Assembly (NCBI GenBank): GCA_009763385.1
Contig: CM019826.1
Location: 83,950,748 to 84,014,747 of the forward strand
Source of the DNA: Coix lacryma-jobi var. lacryma-jobi
Lineage: Eukaryota; Streptophyta; Magnoliopsida; Poales; Poaceae
Length of the DNA stretch: 64,000 nt
Direction of reading: 5' to 3'
Part shown: in pieces, positions 23,618 through 34,700 of the stretch
Layout of the letters: each line of letters begins with the position of its first letter
Numbering within the stretch: position 1 is the stretch's first letter
Program-made: the position numbers and the translations under genes
The notes under the pieces: generated by a model
The model's input: the letters and a program-made list of their open reading frames with translations, nothing else
The model's database searches: none
What the model was told of the DNA's origin: nothing

Positions 23618-23833
23618 TTTCCGAGTTTGGACCTCAAAACTCGGGGTGGCCGGTTTCCGAGTTTGGGCCTCAAAACTCGGCAAGGACGGTTTCCAGGTTT
23701 GGGCCTCAAAACCTGGGCGCGCGGGTTTCTGAGTTTGGGCCACAAAACTCAGCCTGAGGACAGGTTTCCCGGTTTCAGCCTCAAAACCGGGGGAAGGCCC
23801 AGGTTTCCCGGTTTCGGCCTCAAAACCGGGGGG
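23618..23833. repeat. Array of six covarying mini-hairpins in LTR U3
   Basis: Here the stem changes are clearest. The core TTTGG(G/A)CC(T/A)CAAAA is flanked in order by CCGAG/CTCGG, CCGAG/CTCGG, CCAGG/CCTGG, CTGAG/CTCAG, CCCGG/CCGGG and CCCGG/CCGGG; in the last two the loop varies to TTTCAGCC or TTTCGGCC. Changes on one arm are matched on the other. Confidence 0.92.
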
Positions 23834-24087
23834 AGGTCCGCAAAAAGGACGGTCAACGCGTGGCGGCGTGGAGAGGCTGGCGCGGCGGCGTAGCTATCCG
23901 CGAGGTAGGCGCGGCGGTCGACAGGACGGCACGTGGCGGCATCCTGAGGCTTGCGTCGAGGCGAAGCTAAGGATGAGATAGGCGCGTGGCCGTCGGATCG
24001 CGTTCAAGCAGAGTTGGACCGGGATACCCCTAGGGTTGGCCGCTTCGCTCTTGTATCTAGGAGTAGAAGGGGATTATTGTATTAGGC

Positions 24088-24095
24088 TATAAATA
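24088..24095 (+). promoter_or_regulatory. TATA box of the Sirevirus LTR
   Basis: TATAAATA in TTAGGCTATAAATAAGGG. It lies downstream of the hairpin array, as expected for a U3 promoter. Confidence 0.75.
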
Positions 24096-24690
24096 AGGGA
24101 GGCACCCCTCCTCTCTCTCTATCCTAGCAGTCATTTGTTCCTGAGCTCTCTCTCTCTAGCCCTCGCTTAGTTCTAATCATACCTCGCTGCTAGCGATCCG
24201 CAGGGAAGACTCAATCTTGTCTCTGTGTTTTGGGAACTTGAGGAAACGAGACTGTATTCTCGTTGTCTCCTCGTGTGGAGGAATTTCGGCTGAAATCAAA
24301 TCGTGTCTTGTGTGCTTTGTTCTTCACGTTTTGGTTTCTCATCTCCCGGAGATTTGCCTCGTTCTCCTTCTCCGCGAGATGATTTTTGATTCCACTTGAA
24401 TCAATTTATTCTTGGTCGTGAGCCCCTTCTTTCCACTGAAGGGATTCTCTCCTAACCTCACGAATCCATAGATCGGGTTGATTTCGCGTTCGTTCTTCGT
24501 TCTTCCCCCTTTCTCGGTGATCCACGAATTTCTCTTGATTGACTTGGTTTGGTGCGATGATTTCTTAGGATTAGCACCCCAATACATAGAGGATCATCTG
24601 GGAGAAGTTTGATCGAAGTCCCTCTTGATTTGGTTGAGATCGATTTGGATTTGGTTTTTAACCCGAGCAAGTTTGTGTTTTCTGGGTGGT

Positions 24691-24960
24691 GGCGGACAGT
24701 CCGCGCCTCTGACGGCGGACAGTCCGCGGATCGGGTTTTCTCAGGTTCAGTCAGGTGCAGACCCCTGACTGTTCACTGTTGAGTGAACGGCGGACAGTCC
24801 GCGATACAAACTCGCGGACAGTCCGGGACCTGTCCAGCAGACTTGCAGAACAGTTTTGTTTCTCGTCTTTTGCCGACGGACAGTCCGGACTTCCAGTGTC
24901 GGACAGTCCGGCGTTGGGCGGACAGTCCGGGATCCTGACCCCGGACAGTCCGCGAACCTG
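24691..24960. repeat. Eight CGGACAGTCCG palindromes
   Basis: Copies lie at about 24691, 24716, 24789, 24813, 24876, 24898, 24917 and 24941. Each has 5-bp arms (CGGAC/GTCCG) around a single A. The palindromes occupy the same LTR position as the GACCGGACGC arrays of other copies. This is a variant of the CCGG-core repeats described for Sirevirus LTRs. Confidence 0.9.
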
Positions 24961-25195
24961 CAGACTTTGCAGTTTTGCTCCGAGGCTTTGGCAGTTTCTT
25001 TTGGGGTTTTTCCGGAGGTTCCGCTGTACCACTAGGACATCTCCTAGGGTATTCACCTACTCGTAGGTCGAGAACTCTCCGGTCGTTTCGAGTCTTCGTT
25101 TTTGGGGTGACTTTCTGGGACAAGGGCCAAACTATTCACAAGTTGAATTTGAGGCTCCCATTCACCCCCCCTCTGGTCGCTAATCCGGTCCTTCA

Positions 25196-25450
25196 GACCT
25201 GTACTAGGATGGCGCAGCCCCCGGTCGACCTTCCTGTGGAGATGGTGTCCAGTTTCCGTGAGTCTACATTAGAGTTAGACTGAGAGTCTCTACTTTTCTT
25301 TTAGACCCAAGGGTCATTTTTTTAATAAAGTTTGATATATTAATAAAAGCATTGTTTTGATATTTACTATGATGTCGATATATGTATGAAATTTGATCCT
25401 GGCATGCATATATTGTGGTCCAATTATGTTCTTAAAATTGGGGTGTGACA
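25196..25450 (+). mobile_element. Gypsy LTR-A, 3' fragment
   Basis: The last 255 bp of an LTR, nearly identical to the end of LTR-B (28538-28792), ending GGGGTGTGACA. The rest of this LTR was displaced by the Sirevirus inserted at its left. Confidence 0.88.
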
Positions 25451-25743
25451 GAGTAGTATCAGAGCCGTGTTGACCGTAGGACGCTACCCTAGTCAAGTCG
25501 TCGAGTTTATAAAACTATTTTTACAAAGCCTCACACTTTTTCCCACTTCCGTAGTTTGTCTCTGCTGAAAGTTCAAATTTTATTTAAAAGTAGATCCTCC
25601 AGATCCTAGGATCCCCACCATAATTGTTTGAACTTGTAGAACGTTGTTTGACATGTACTTATGTACTTGTTTGCTTTGCTTCTTTGTATTGACTGTAGCC
25701 TCCTCAAATCTCGGGACGAGATTCCAACTTAAGGGGGTAGGTT
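25451..25743 (+). mobile_element. Minimal interior of a coding-free gypsy element, copy 1
   Basis: A 293-bp stretch from a tRNA-iMet-type primer site (TAGTATCAGAGCC at 25454-25466) to a polypurine tract (AACTTAAGGGGGTAGG near 25726). It has no ORF. This is essentially only the priming sites of an LTR retrotransposon, so the element must be mobilised in trans. Confidence 0.88.
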
Positions 25744-28700
25744 TCTAACACCCTGGTGTTTAATTAATTAAAATTAAATAGAATTTAATAAGAAAATGTC
25801 CAAAATCCTAGATGGAGGAAAATCCTAGCCAGATGTTTGTTGCATTCATGCTGTTGCATAATTTTTATCGGGTGAAAAAGAATTTGTTAAACCCTGTGTA
25901 GGGCGGATCGATTTTATTCTATTTAGAAAACAAATAAAAGTTTTATAAAAGTTTCAAATTCAAAGTTTTATTTAAAAAGCTAGGGAAAATATTTTCAAAA
26001 TTTTCAAAACTTATTCAAACTGATTTGATTTTGTTTTTCAAAAGAATTTGCAAAGAATTTGAAACTAAAAAAAAAAGAAAAAGAAAAGGCAAAGGACCTG
26101 TGCTCCTCTTCCCATTAAATCCTAGCCCAAATCGGCCCAGCTCTCCCTCACCTCAGCTCCCGCTCTCTCTCCCAGCAGCCCAGAACGCGCGTCGGCCCGT
26201 CTCCCCTCCTAGCCTGGGCCGATTTCCGCCCAACTCTCGCACACGGGCGAGCCACACAAGCCCACCCCGCGAGCATAGCACACCTTCCCCTCCCGTCTCA
26301 CTGCCAAGCGGCCCCCGCAGCCGGTGCCACTGACAGGTGGGCTCCACCTGTCGGGTCTATCCTCTCCCTCCCGAACGCGCTTCCGTGCAGCTCACCTCCG
26401 CACGCCTCGCCTCCTGTCGCCACCGCCCCAAAACCCCTGAGCCATCCGATGCCATTTAAAAGGTCGGGATTAGAAGACCCTCCCAACCAGTATGCACCGG
26501 TGTTAGTTCCCTGTGGATGCGGTTCATCGCGCCACCTCACCACGCCCACGGACCACGTGGTGCACCCAACCTATCCCACCGCACCACTTGTCGCCACGTC
26601 AGTGCCACATGGCACCAACTGTCGCCACGCGGACAGACACGTGGCGCCCACTCTGCAGCTGCACAGCACCGAGATTCTTTTGCAGTAAGGACCCTCTGTT
26701 TTCTCCTAATAAAACCCATCGTCCATAGCCTCTATTCACTGTATCTTGGCTTTCTCCCGATCTAACCCTTGAGCTTTCAGGGAATTGAGGCCCAGTCCTA
26801 ATGCCATTTAAAATCAGTTTCCTTTTAATTTAAAACCGAAAATGACTTTGATTTATTTACAGAAATGCCACCCAACTTCAAATGCCCATAACTTTTGTGT
26901 TTTAACTCCGTTTTGGCCCGTTCAAGTCACGTTAGATTCGTCTCATCGAGCTCTACAAAGTTGATCTTTTTACATTCTGTTTTTATACTGTATGATGTAT
27001 TGTTGCTTATATGCTTTTGTTCAGGCCATGTGATGATGTTTGATCCAGCGAGTGCGCGCTACGTGGAACCTCCAGATCAAGATTGTGCTCTTGTTGATCC
27101 GACCCAACCCGAAGGAAAGTGTCCTTGCACATATTGCTCTCATATTTATTTTATTTTGAGTTAGAGTAGTTAGATCCAGTAGATGCATATAGTCTTAATT
27201 TGAATCCCATGATATGGTTTACTAGAACTTGCTCATATTTTCTTTGACACCTGGTTTGGGATGTGTTGAGTAGAAGTCATGCTTAGCCCTGCTGTCTTGG
27301 GATGGGTTAGTGGTCAACTATAATTAAACTTGATTAATGATCTATGGAACATGTGGGTTGGTAATTGTTGTAGTATGGTGAGTAGGTATATCCGGCAGGA
27401 TGAACCGTGTGGTGGTTTTTGTGCCGTGGGACTCGGCAGCTGGATTTGGTTTTTGGTTCTGGGCTCGTGCTAGATTATTCTGCCTAGATCCCTAGGACCC
27501 GGTTCTTGGAGCATGTAACTCGGTTACACAGCACAACCAAGAGGTCTGGATGGGCTGGACCTGGCTAATTAATTAGTTACCTCCAAGTTGAGGGTGTACA
27601 CGGGGTTTGTTGTAGTGGCTCAAGAGGAGGCCCTGGGATTTGTAGACCTTTGTACGGGGTGAAACCTTAGAGGTACGTGTGGAACGGACTTGGATGGGGA
27701 TTTGTAAAGGCCTTGTAGTGCGACCCCGCTATGCATCTCGGCAGTGTTTAGCGTGATGGGGAATGCATGACTCATGGGTAACGACGTGCAAACTCTGCAG
27801 AGTATAAAACATATATATCAGTCGTGCTCACGGTCACGAGCTGGCTTGGACTTCTTTGAGATCAGTTGGTGGTTTAGTTCTGGTTCGTTAGAGAAGCTTT
27901 ATGTGGTTATTAGTCTCATATGACATGGGTACAGAGGCTTCTTCTATGCAGGATACTGCTTGGTACGGGAGTGACTCCCAGGCTCAGGCGCAGAACTGGT
28001 ATTATTATGGAAGGTAGCTTTCTATGTCGTGACATATGGAACTAGTACACATAGGACTCCTTGTAACAACCTGGTTCGGGTGGCCGGATGGACTTCAAGT
28101 GTGGTTTGCCTGATGGACTTCAGGTGTCGTTGCTTGGTGTGACTCCAAGTGTGGTTGCTTGGTGGACTCCAAGTGTTGGTTGCTCGGTGTGACTCCGAGT
28201 GTGGTTTGTTCGGTGCGACTCCGAGTGTGGTTACTGTTATTATTGGAGACTGAGGTTATAATCTAATAAATAGGTGCATAGGATTAATAGGATTTAATAG
28301 GGTTGTGTTGCTTTAAGCGCTTGAGTCAAACTAAGTCAGCCTACCATTGTTAAAAGCCTCATAAGCATATATTTTCTAAACTTGCGGAGTATATTTCGAT
28401 GTACTCACCCTTCCTCTTTGAACCCCCTGCTACCCCACCCAGATGTTGGAGTCGGCGACGCAGAGCAGGAGTACCCTGAAGACGGTGATTACGACCCCGA
28501 CAACTTATACCTAGAAGACGGTGGATACGACCTAGACGACCTGTACTAGGATGGCGCAGCCCCCGGTCCACCTTTCTGTGGAGATGGCATCCAGTTTCCA
28601 CGAGTCTACATTAGAGTTAGATTGAGAGTCTGTACTTTTCTTTTGGACCCGAGGGTCATTTTTGTAATAAAGTTTGATATATTAATAAAAGCATTGTTTT

Positions 28701-28792
28701 GATATTTACTATGATGTCGATATATGTATGAAAATTGATCCTGGCATACATATATTGTGCTCCAATTTTGTTCTTAAAATTGAGGTGTGACA
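25744..28792 (+). mobile_element. Gypsy LTR-B, 3.05 kb, complete
   Basis: It starts TCTAACACCCTGGTG (the first TG mutated to TC) after a polypurine tract and ends GAGGTGTGACA before a second primer site (TGGTATCAGAG). It lies between two minimal interiors and is shared by both. GC-rich segments around 26100-26700 give open frames on both strands that I do not regard as genes. A mini-hairpin array is at 28082-28232. Confidence 0.88.
28082..28232. repeat. Second type of covarying mini-hairpin array
   Basis: Units of about 25-27 bp have a near-constant loop TG(T)GACT or TGGACT and changing stems: CTGA/TCAG, CTTGG/CCAAG (twice), CTCGG/CCGAG and a TTCGG/CCGAG wobble. A GTGTGGTT linker separates them. 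The same array type occurs inverted at 53026-53172 in a related solo LTR. Confidence 0.85.
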
Positions 28793-29084
28793 GAGTGGTA
28801 TCAGAGTCAGGTTGACCGTAGGACGCTACCCTAGTCAAGTCGTTGAGTTTATCAAACTATTTTTACAAAGCCTCACCCTTTTTCCCACTTCCGTAGCCTG
28901 TCTCTGTTGAAAGTTCAAATTCTGTTTAAAAGTATATCCTCCAAATCCAAGGATGCCCACCATAATTGTTTGAACTCGTAGAACGTAGTTTGACATGTAC
29001 TTGTGTACTTGTTTGCTTTGCTTCTTTGTATTGACTGTAGCCTCCCCGAATCTCGGGACGAGATTCCAACTTAAGGGGTAGGTT
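28793..29084 (+). mobile_element. Minimal interior of a coding-free gypsy element, copy 2
   Basis: 292 bp, nearly identical to 25451-25743, with primer site TGGTATCAGAG near 28797 and polypurine tract CTTAAGGGGTAGG near 29070. No ORF. Confidence 0.88.
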
Positions 29085-30632
29085 TGTAACACCTCGGTGT
29101 TTAATTAATTAAAATTAAATAGAATTTAATAAGAAAATGTCCAAAATCCAAGATGGAGGAAACTCTTAGCCAGATGTTTGTTGCATTCATGTTGTTGCAT
29201 AATTTTTATTGGGTGAAAAAGGATTTGTTAAACCCTGTGTAGGGCGGATCGATTTTATTCTATTTAGAAAACAAATAAAAGTTTTACAAAAGTTTCAAAT
29301 TCAAAGTTTTATTTAAAAACCTAGGGAAAATATTTTCAAAATTTTCAAAACTTATTCAAACTGATTTGATTTTGTTTTCTAAAAGAATTTGCAAAGAATT
29401 TGAAACTGGAAAAAAAGAAAGAAAAAGAAAAGGCAAAGGACCTGTTCTCCTCTTCCCATTTAATCCCAGCCCAAACCGGCCCAGCTCTCCCTCACCTCAG
29501 CTCCCGCTATCTCTCCCAGCAGATCAGAACGCGCACCGGCCCGTCTCCCCTCCTCGCCTGGGCCGATTTTCGGCCCAACTCCCGCACACGGGCGAGCCAC
29601 ACAAGCCCACCCCGCGCGCACAGCACACCTTCCCCTCCCCTCTCACTGCCAAGAGGCCCCCGCAGCCGGTGCCACTGACAGGTGGGCTCCACCTGTCGGG
29701 TCTATCCTCTCCATCCCGAACGCGCTTCCGCGCAGCTCGCCTCCGCACGCCTCGCCTGCCATCGCCACCGCCCCAAAACCCCTGAGCCATCCGATGCCAT
29801 TTAGACGGTCGGGATTAGAAGACCCTCCCAACCGGTATGCACCCGTGTTAGTTCCTTGTGGATGCGGTTCATTGCGCCACCTCACCACGCCCACGGACCA
29901 CGTGGTGCACCCAACCTATCCCACCGCGCCACTTGTCGCCACATCAGCGCCACATGGCGCCAACTGTCGCCACGTGGACAGACACGTGGTGCCCACTCCG
30001 CAGCTGCACAGCGCCCGAGATTCTTTTGCAGTAAGGACCCTCCTTTTTCTCCTAATAAAACCCGTCGTCCATAGCCTTTATTCACTGTATCTTGGGTTTC
30101 TCCCGATCTAACCCTTGAGCTTTTAGGGAATTGAGGCCCGGTCCTGATGCCATTTAAAATCAGTTTCCTTTTATTTTAAAACCGAAAATGACTTTGATTT
30201 ATTTACAGAAATGCCACCCGACTTCAAATGCCCATAATTTTTGCGTTTTAACTCCGTTTTGGCCCGTTCAAGTCGCGTTAGATTTGTCTCGTCGAGCTCT
30301 ACGAAGTAGATTTTTTACGTTCTGTTTTAATACTGTATGATGTAATGTTGCTTATATGCTTTTGTTTGGGCCATGTGATGATGTTTGCTCTAGCGAGTGC
30401 GCGCTACGTGGAACCTCCAAATCAAGACTGTGCTCTTGTTTATCCGACCTAGCCCGAAGGCAAGTGTCCTTGCACATATTACTCTCGTATTTATTTTATT
30501 TTGATTTAGAGTAGTTAGATCCAGTAGATGCATGCAGTCTTCATTTGAATCCCATGATATGGTTTACTAGAACTTGTTCATATTTTCCTTGACACCTGGT
30601 TTGGGATGTGTTGGGTAGAAGTCATGCTTAGC
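29085..30632 (+). mobile_element. Gypsy LTR-C, truncated by Tat element
   Basis: It starts TGTAACACCTCGGTG and follows LTR-B closely until 30632 (matching about 27290), where the Tat LTR begins. The remainder of LTR-C does not reappear after the Tat element. Open frames at 29366-29894 are the GC-rich LTR part, as in LTR-B. Confidence 0.88.
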
Positions 30633-31369
30633 TGTTGGAACGCACTTGCCCCACCTCCGCACTCGCACAGGGGAAAGGGCGAAGGCGGCCAAGTGTCGGA
30701 TGCAGTAGCGAAGGTAAACGGAAGTGGAAAGTGCTCGAATTCCCAAAAGGTCGTGCTTACACTGTTCATCCCCTTGGTATTTATAGGGAATGCCAAGGGG
30801 CACGGGCCAAATTATAAAAGGGTACAGGAAAGATTCCTCGCCTCCGCGCAGGGAGGAAGGGCAAAAGTGTACATACACAGCCGAAGCGGAAACCCTAATC
30901 GGCCACACTCCAGCGCGCTGCCACCTGGCCCTTGTTCACCTTCGGGGAGAGGTGCGGCGGTCTTGACCTTCGGCCGCGCTCGCCCTCGGGCCCGCGCCCC
31001 TCCGCCATCTGCCGAACCTCCGGCTTCACTCGCCTCCGGGGGAGATGCGCGGCGATCCCGACCTTCGGCCGCGCTCGCCGGATCTTCGGCTTCGCTTGCT
31101 TCTGGGGCAGCGCGTACTTGCCGCTTGCCTCGACCTTCGCTCCAAGCGAAGGTGGCGTCGTGAGTCAGCGAAGGTCTCCTGCAGTGCGACCGTCGCCTTA
31201 GACCTGCACGGAAGTACAACAAAGCGACGAGGGTTGACCCCGCGTCCGGGAGTCAGGGTAACGGTCTCCAATGGGAGAGGGACCTCGCAAGGACATCAGG
31301 CGTTGTGCGAGGGCTAAATTCGAGCACCAGTTCGAGCGGCGCTTCTGCCGAGGGTCCTTTCCCCCAACA
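30633..31369 (-). repeat. Tat 3' LTR
   Basis: 737 bp, from TGTTGGAACGCAC (plus strand) to CCCCCAACA. It has few differences by eye from 43219-43957. On the minus strand CTATAAATACC near 30780 is the TATA box. The adjoining purine-rich GAGGGGCTAC (minus strand, 31370-31380) is a weak polypurine tract. Confidence 0.92.
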
Positions 31370-31586
31370 GTAGCCCCTCGTTGTCTTGGATCTAAAGAAC
31401 CGTGTTTAGGCCCAAGCAGCGCCTTTTAATGGGGACAAAAAGGGGCCCTCGGCAGCGACGCCCGCGGCTGCTTTGGGCTGGGCCGTTGTGGTGTTGTTTT
31501 ATACTATTGAAGCCTGTTTCGTTTTTTGCGCTGCGTTTTTTGGTTGTCGTGCCGACTTCGTCGGGTGAGGGGCTCGTCTCCCGGCC

Positions 31587-31594
31587 TATAAATA
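31587..31594 (+). promoter_or_regulatory. TATA box for the antisense accessory gene
   Basis: TATAAATA in GGCCTATAAATAGAACG, 148 bp upstream of the ATG at 31742 and outside the LTR. It gives the antisense gene a plausible promoter of its own. Confidence 0.7.
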
Positions 31595-31741
31595 GAACGA
31601 GTGGGTGGGGAGTTTTGATTGTGCCCTCTGCTGCTATAGCCATCCTGCTGTTGCGATTTGCTTGTAGCGAAGGTTTGTTTTAGCTTGTCTGCGAGGGTTG
31701 AGACAGTCGTTCGTTGTTCGGTAGCGTTAGCAGCTGAAGAG

Positions 31742-34700
31742 ATGGCTAGGTTGAAGCAAACTGCTCGCGCTGTTTCTCCCACAGCCGCGGATGAGGGGAT
31801 TACCTTCGAGTTTGGTCTTAGCCGGGTTTGCGCAAGTGAGATTGCATCTTATGTGCGGTGGGGCTGGGTTGAGGAAGGCAAGGCGAGGGTCAGCAATGGG
31901 GAGACCGTGCCGAAGCCGGACGCAGATGAAGTTGTGGTGTTTGAGGAGTTCTTTTCGGCTGGCCTTCGCTTCCCTGTTGACTCCTTCGTGACTTCGGTTC
32001 TGCGGAGGTTCAACCTGCGGTTTCATCAGCTTACGCCTTCTTGCTTCACAAAGATGTCGGTCTACGTCTGGGCCTGCAGGTCTCAGGGGGTTGTCCCTCA
32101 TGTCGAGGGTTTTGTTCACACTCATCGCGTTCACATGCAGCCTCGCAAGATTACGGACAGCGAGGGCAAGACCAGCCTTGGACAATTCGCGGTGTACACT
32201 TTTTGCCATCGCGCCGGCGCGGAGCTGCCGGTGCAAGCGCAGAAGAACAAGTGGACCAGCGGGTGGCAGGAGTTCTGGTTCTATTACAAACTCAGTGACA
32301 GCTCCGAGCTTTGCGGCGAGCTTCCAGTGCTTGGAGATGTGGGCGCCGAAGCTAAGATGAGCGTCGAGGCCCATGCTGCTGTTGATTGCCTGAGGGTCGT
32401 TGCGCGTTCTCAGTGTGCGCGTGATTTAGTGGAGGAATATTGCTGTGCCAAGATTTGGCCTCTTGGCCGGAGGCGGACTTGGTTCGTTGTGGAGAATGAC
32501 CCAAGGTACGAAGGTAGGGGCTTGAAGAAACCTAGTTTGGATCTGGAGAAGGTTTGGGAAAAGACTCTTAAGAAATTTCCGAGGCGCGAGGACGGGAACG
32601 AAGCTGTTTTCAAACGAGTTCAGCAGTGGACGGACGAGCTCGTGGGGAAGCTTTCCCCACTGGAAGTGAAGGCTATCCATAGCTTGGTGGGCGGCGAAGG
32701 TCGCGTGAACAGAATGTTTGACATTCTTGGCATTCGGTACGCCGACTGGCCCGCTCCTTCGAGCGACGACGCGCTGAAGAAGAGGAAGCGGAAGGCTTCG
32801 GGAGGAGCGGAGATCGTCTCTCGGCCGAAGAGAGGCCGTGGTCGAGGCCGTGGGGGAGCTGGTGGTCGAGCGAAGGTGCTTGCGATGAAGGTCGCTGCTG
32901 GCTCTGCTGCTGCGGGCACTTCTTCCTTGGCCGCGGCTCGGAGCGGCCGGGGTGCCAGTTCAGTCGGGGGACGCGTGCCTCGCGTTGGAGGGATCGGCGC
33001 TTTGGTCCAGATTTCGGGCGACGAGGATGAATCTGATGGTGATGAGGTGGAGGAGAAGGACGCAAAGGAGGGGGAGACGGACGAGGGTTCATCAGATGAG
33101 GGCAGCGAGGGTTCTATTGAAGGGCACGACACGGATGAGGAGGTGTCTATTGGAGGCGGAGCCTCGCCTAGTGTTGGTGCGATGGTTGCCCAGGGCGCCA
33201 TTGAAATTGCACAAGATATTGAGCCAGGTAGCCCTCGGCGAGGTGTGGTTCCCAGCTTTGCGGGCTCGCACCTTTGGGTGGAGGGGTCTGAGTTCGATGG
33301 GGAACTTGACTCTGCGCGATCCCGGGGAAAAAGGCCGTTTGGCGAGGCTAGCCGGTCGAGCCTCCCAGAATATGCTAAGAAGCTTGGGATTTCTGATCCG
33401 GCGACTGCACTGTTCACCAGTCCGGACCTTCGGGATTGCCACTTGCAGTGTAGCCCGGAGGAAAGGCGTTTCCTAGGCCGGATCTTCGGCCGCATTTGTG
33501 TGCCGAAGGCGGAGGTTCTTCTTGCAGATCAAGCGGTTGGCGACACCTTTGATGACGTTGACGTCAAGTTGGCGGAGCTGATGCTCTTGAACCGCTCGGC
33601 GAGGCGGAAGGTTAGCTCCGACATGGAGTTTATGAGGAACCATATTACTGAACTTGAGAAAGAGAACAGCAAACTGGCGCGGAGCCTAGAGAGCAAAGAA
33701 AATGAAATGAGGATTGCTTCGGAGAAGGTCGCGAAAGCTCGAGAGGAGGCGGTTGAGCTGGCGAAGCGTAATGCTGATCTGATTGCCGCGGGAAGGGAGA
33801 AAGACAAGGCTTTGGCTGAGGCCGAGGGTCGGCTAGTTGATTTGAAGAAATCTTGGCGAACGAGCATGGAGAACGTCAAACGTAAGCTTGATTGTTGTCT
33901 GACCGAGGCTGGGGGCTCAGCCGGAGAGCCATTGCCTGCAGCTGATGCAGAGGCCTTCGAGGGCTGGCTGGGCAACGAGCTTGATGTGTTTAGCTCGCTA
34001 GTTTCCAACGCAGCCGATTTTGGTGGCTACGCCGGGGCCTTGGCAATGGCGAGCACGCTTCGACTGGCGGATTGTGATCATCTTCGCAAGGTCAAAAGGC
34101 CGAGCCATGTCTTTCCGTCGGTTGAAGAGGTTCGCCAGATGAAGGTTGATGACGCAGAAGTTCGAAACTGTGCGATGTGTTTGCTTCGCAAGTTTTGGAT
34201 CTCCGAAGGTGGCCGAGCTCTCGCCTTCGAAGAAGCTGCCGAGGCTACGCGCCAGGTTCGCATTTTTTTAAGTTTTTGATTTTTGTTGCTTTTGTTTTAG
34301 GGGGGTTGTTTGTTGAATTTTGGCGAGGTTTGTCTTTTGTTTTGCTTATAGGCTCGACGAGATGCTATGCCCTCGCCGCCTACGGAAGCTGCACCGAGGG
34401 GTGACTCCGAAGCCGCCCCCGAGCCAAGCTGTGCGGGGGTTACGCTTGCCGAGATTGAGGCGTTGACCGGGGGCGGGCCGATCGTTGAAGGAGATGCTTC
34501 GCGGGCGACGGCGATGGAAGAGGAGACTACGACAAACGTCGAGGCTGCTGCGGAGGGATCCACGGCGGAGGAGGCGTCAGCTGGGACCTCGACTGCCGCC
34601 GCTGGCGAGGGTTTGGACATCAACCGAGGGGAAGCTGGGCAGGTGTGATGCCTGGGTTTGTTGGGGCGAGGGAGGCCTTTTTGTAGATACTATGGTTGTT

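Larger units (their letters stand above)
23142..25195 (+). mobile_element. Sirevirus 3' LTR
   Basis: It starts TGAGAACACAAGG just after the polypurine tract and ends CCGGTCCTTCA at 25195. The following GACCT (25196-25200) is the presumed target duplicate; the intact target is visible at 28538-28542 in a related gypsy LTR. It contains the mini-hairpin array (23618-23833), TATAAATA at 24088-24095, and an array of CGGACAGTCCG palindromes. The start differs from the TGCGGATAC subfamily at 7132 and 44198. Confidence 0.9.

Noticed and set aside
26025..26765. ORFs near 26025-26765 and 29366-30111
   Set aside because: The two sets are the same LTR region in LTR-B and LTR-C; frames differ and there is no domain.
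30606..31317. ORFs within the Tat LTRs (also 42901-43887)
   Set aside because: They repeat in both LTRs and on both strands, and gag starts only after the primer site at 43194.
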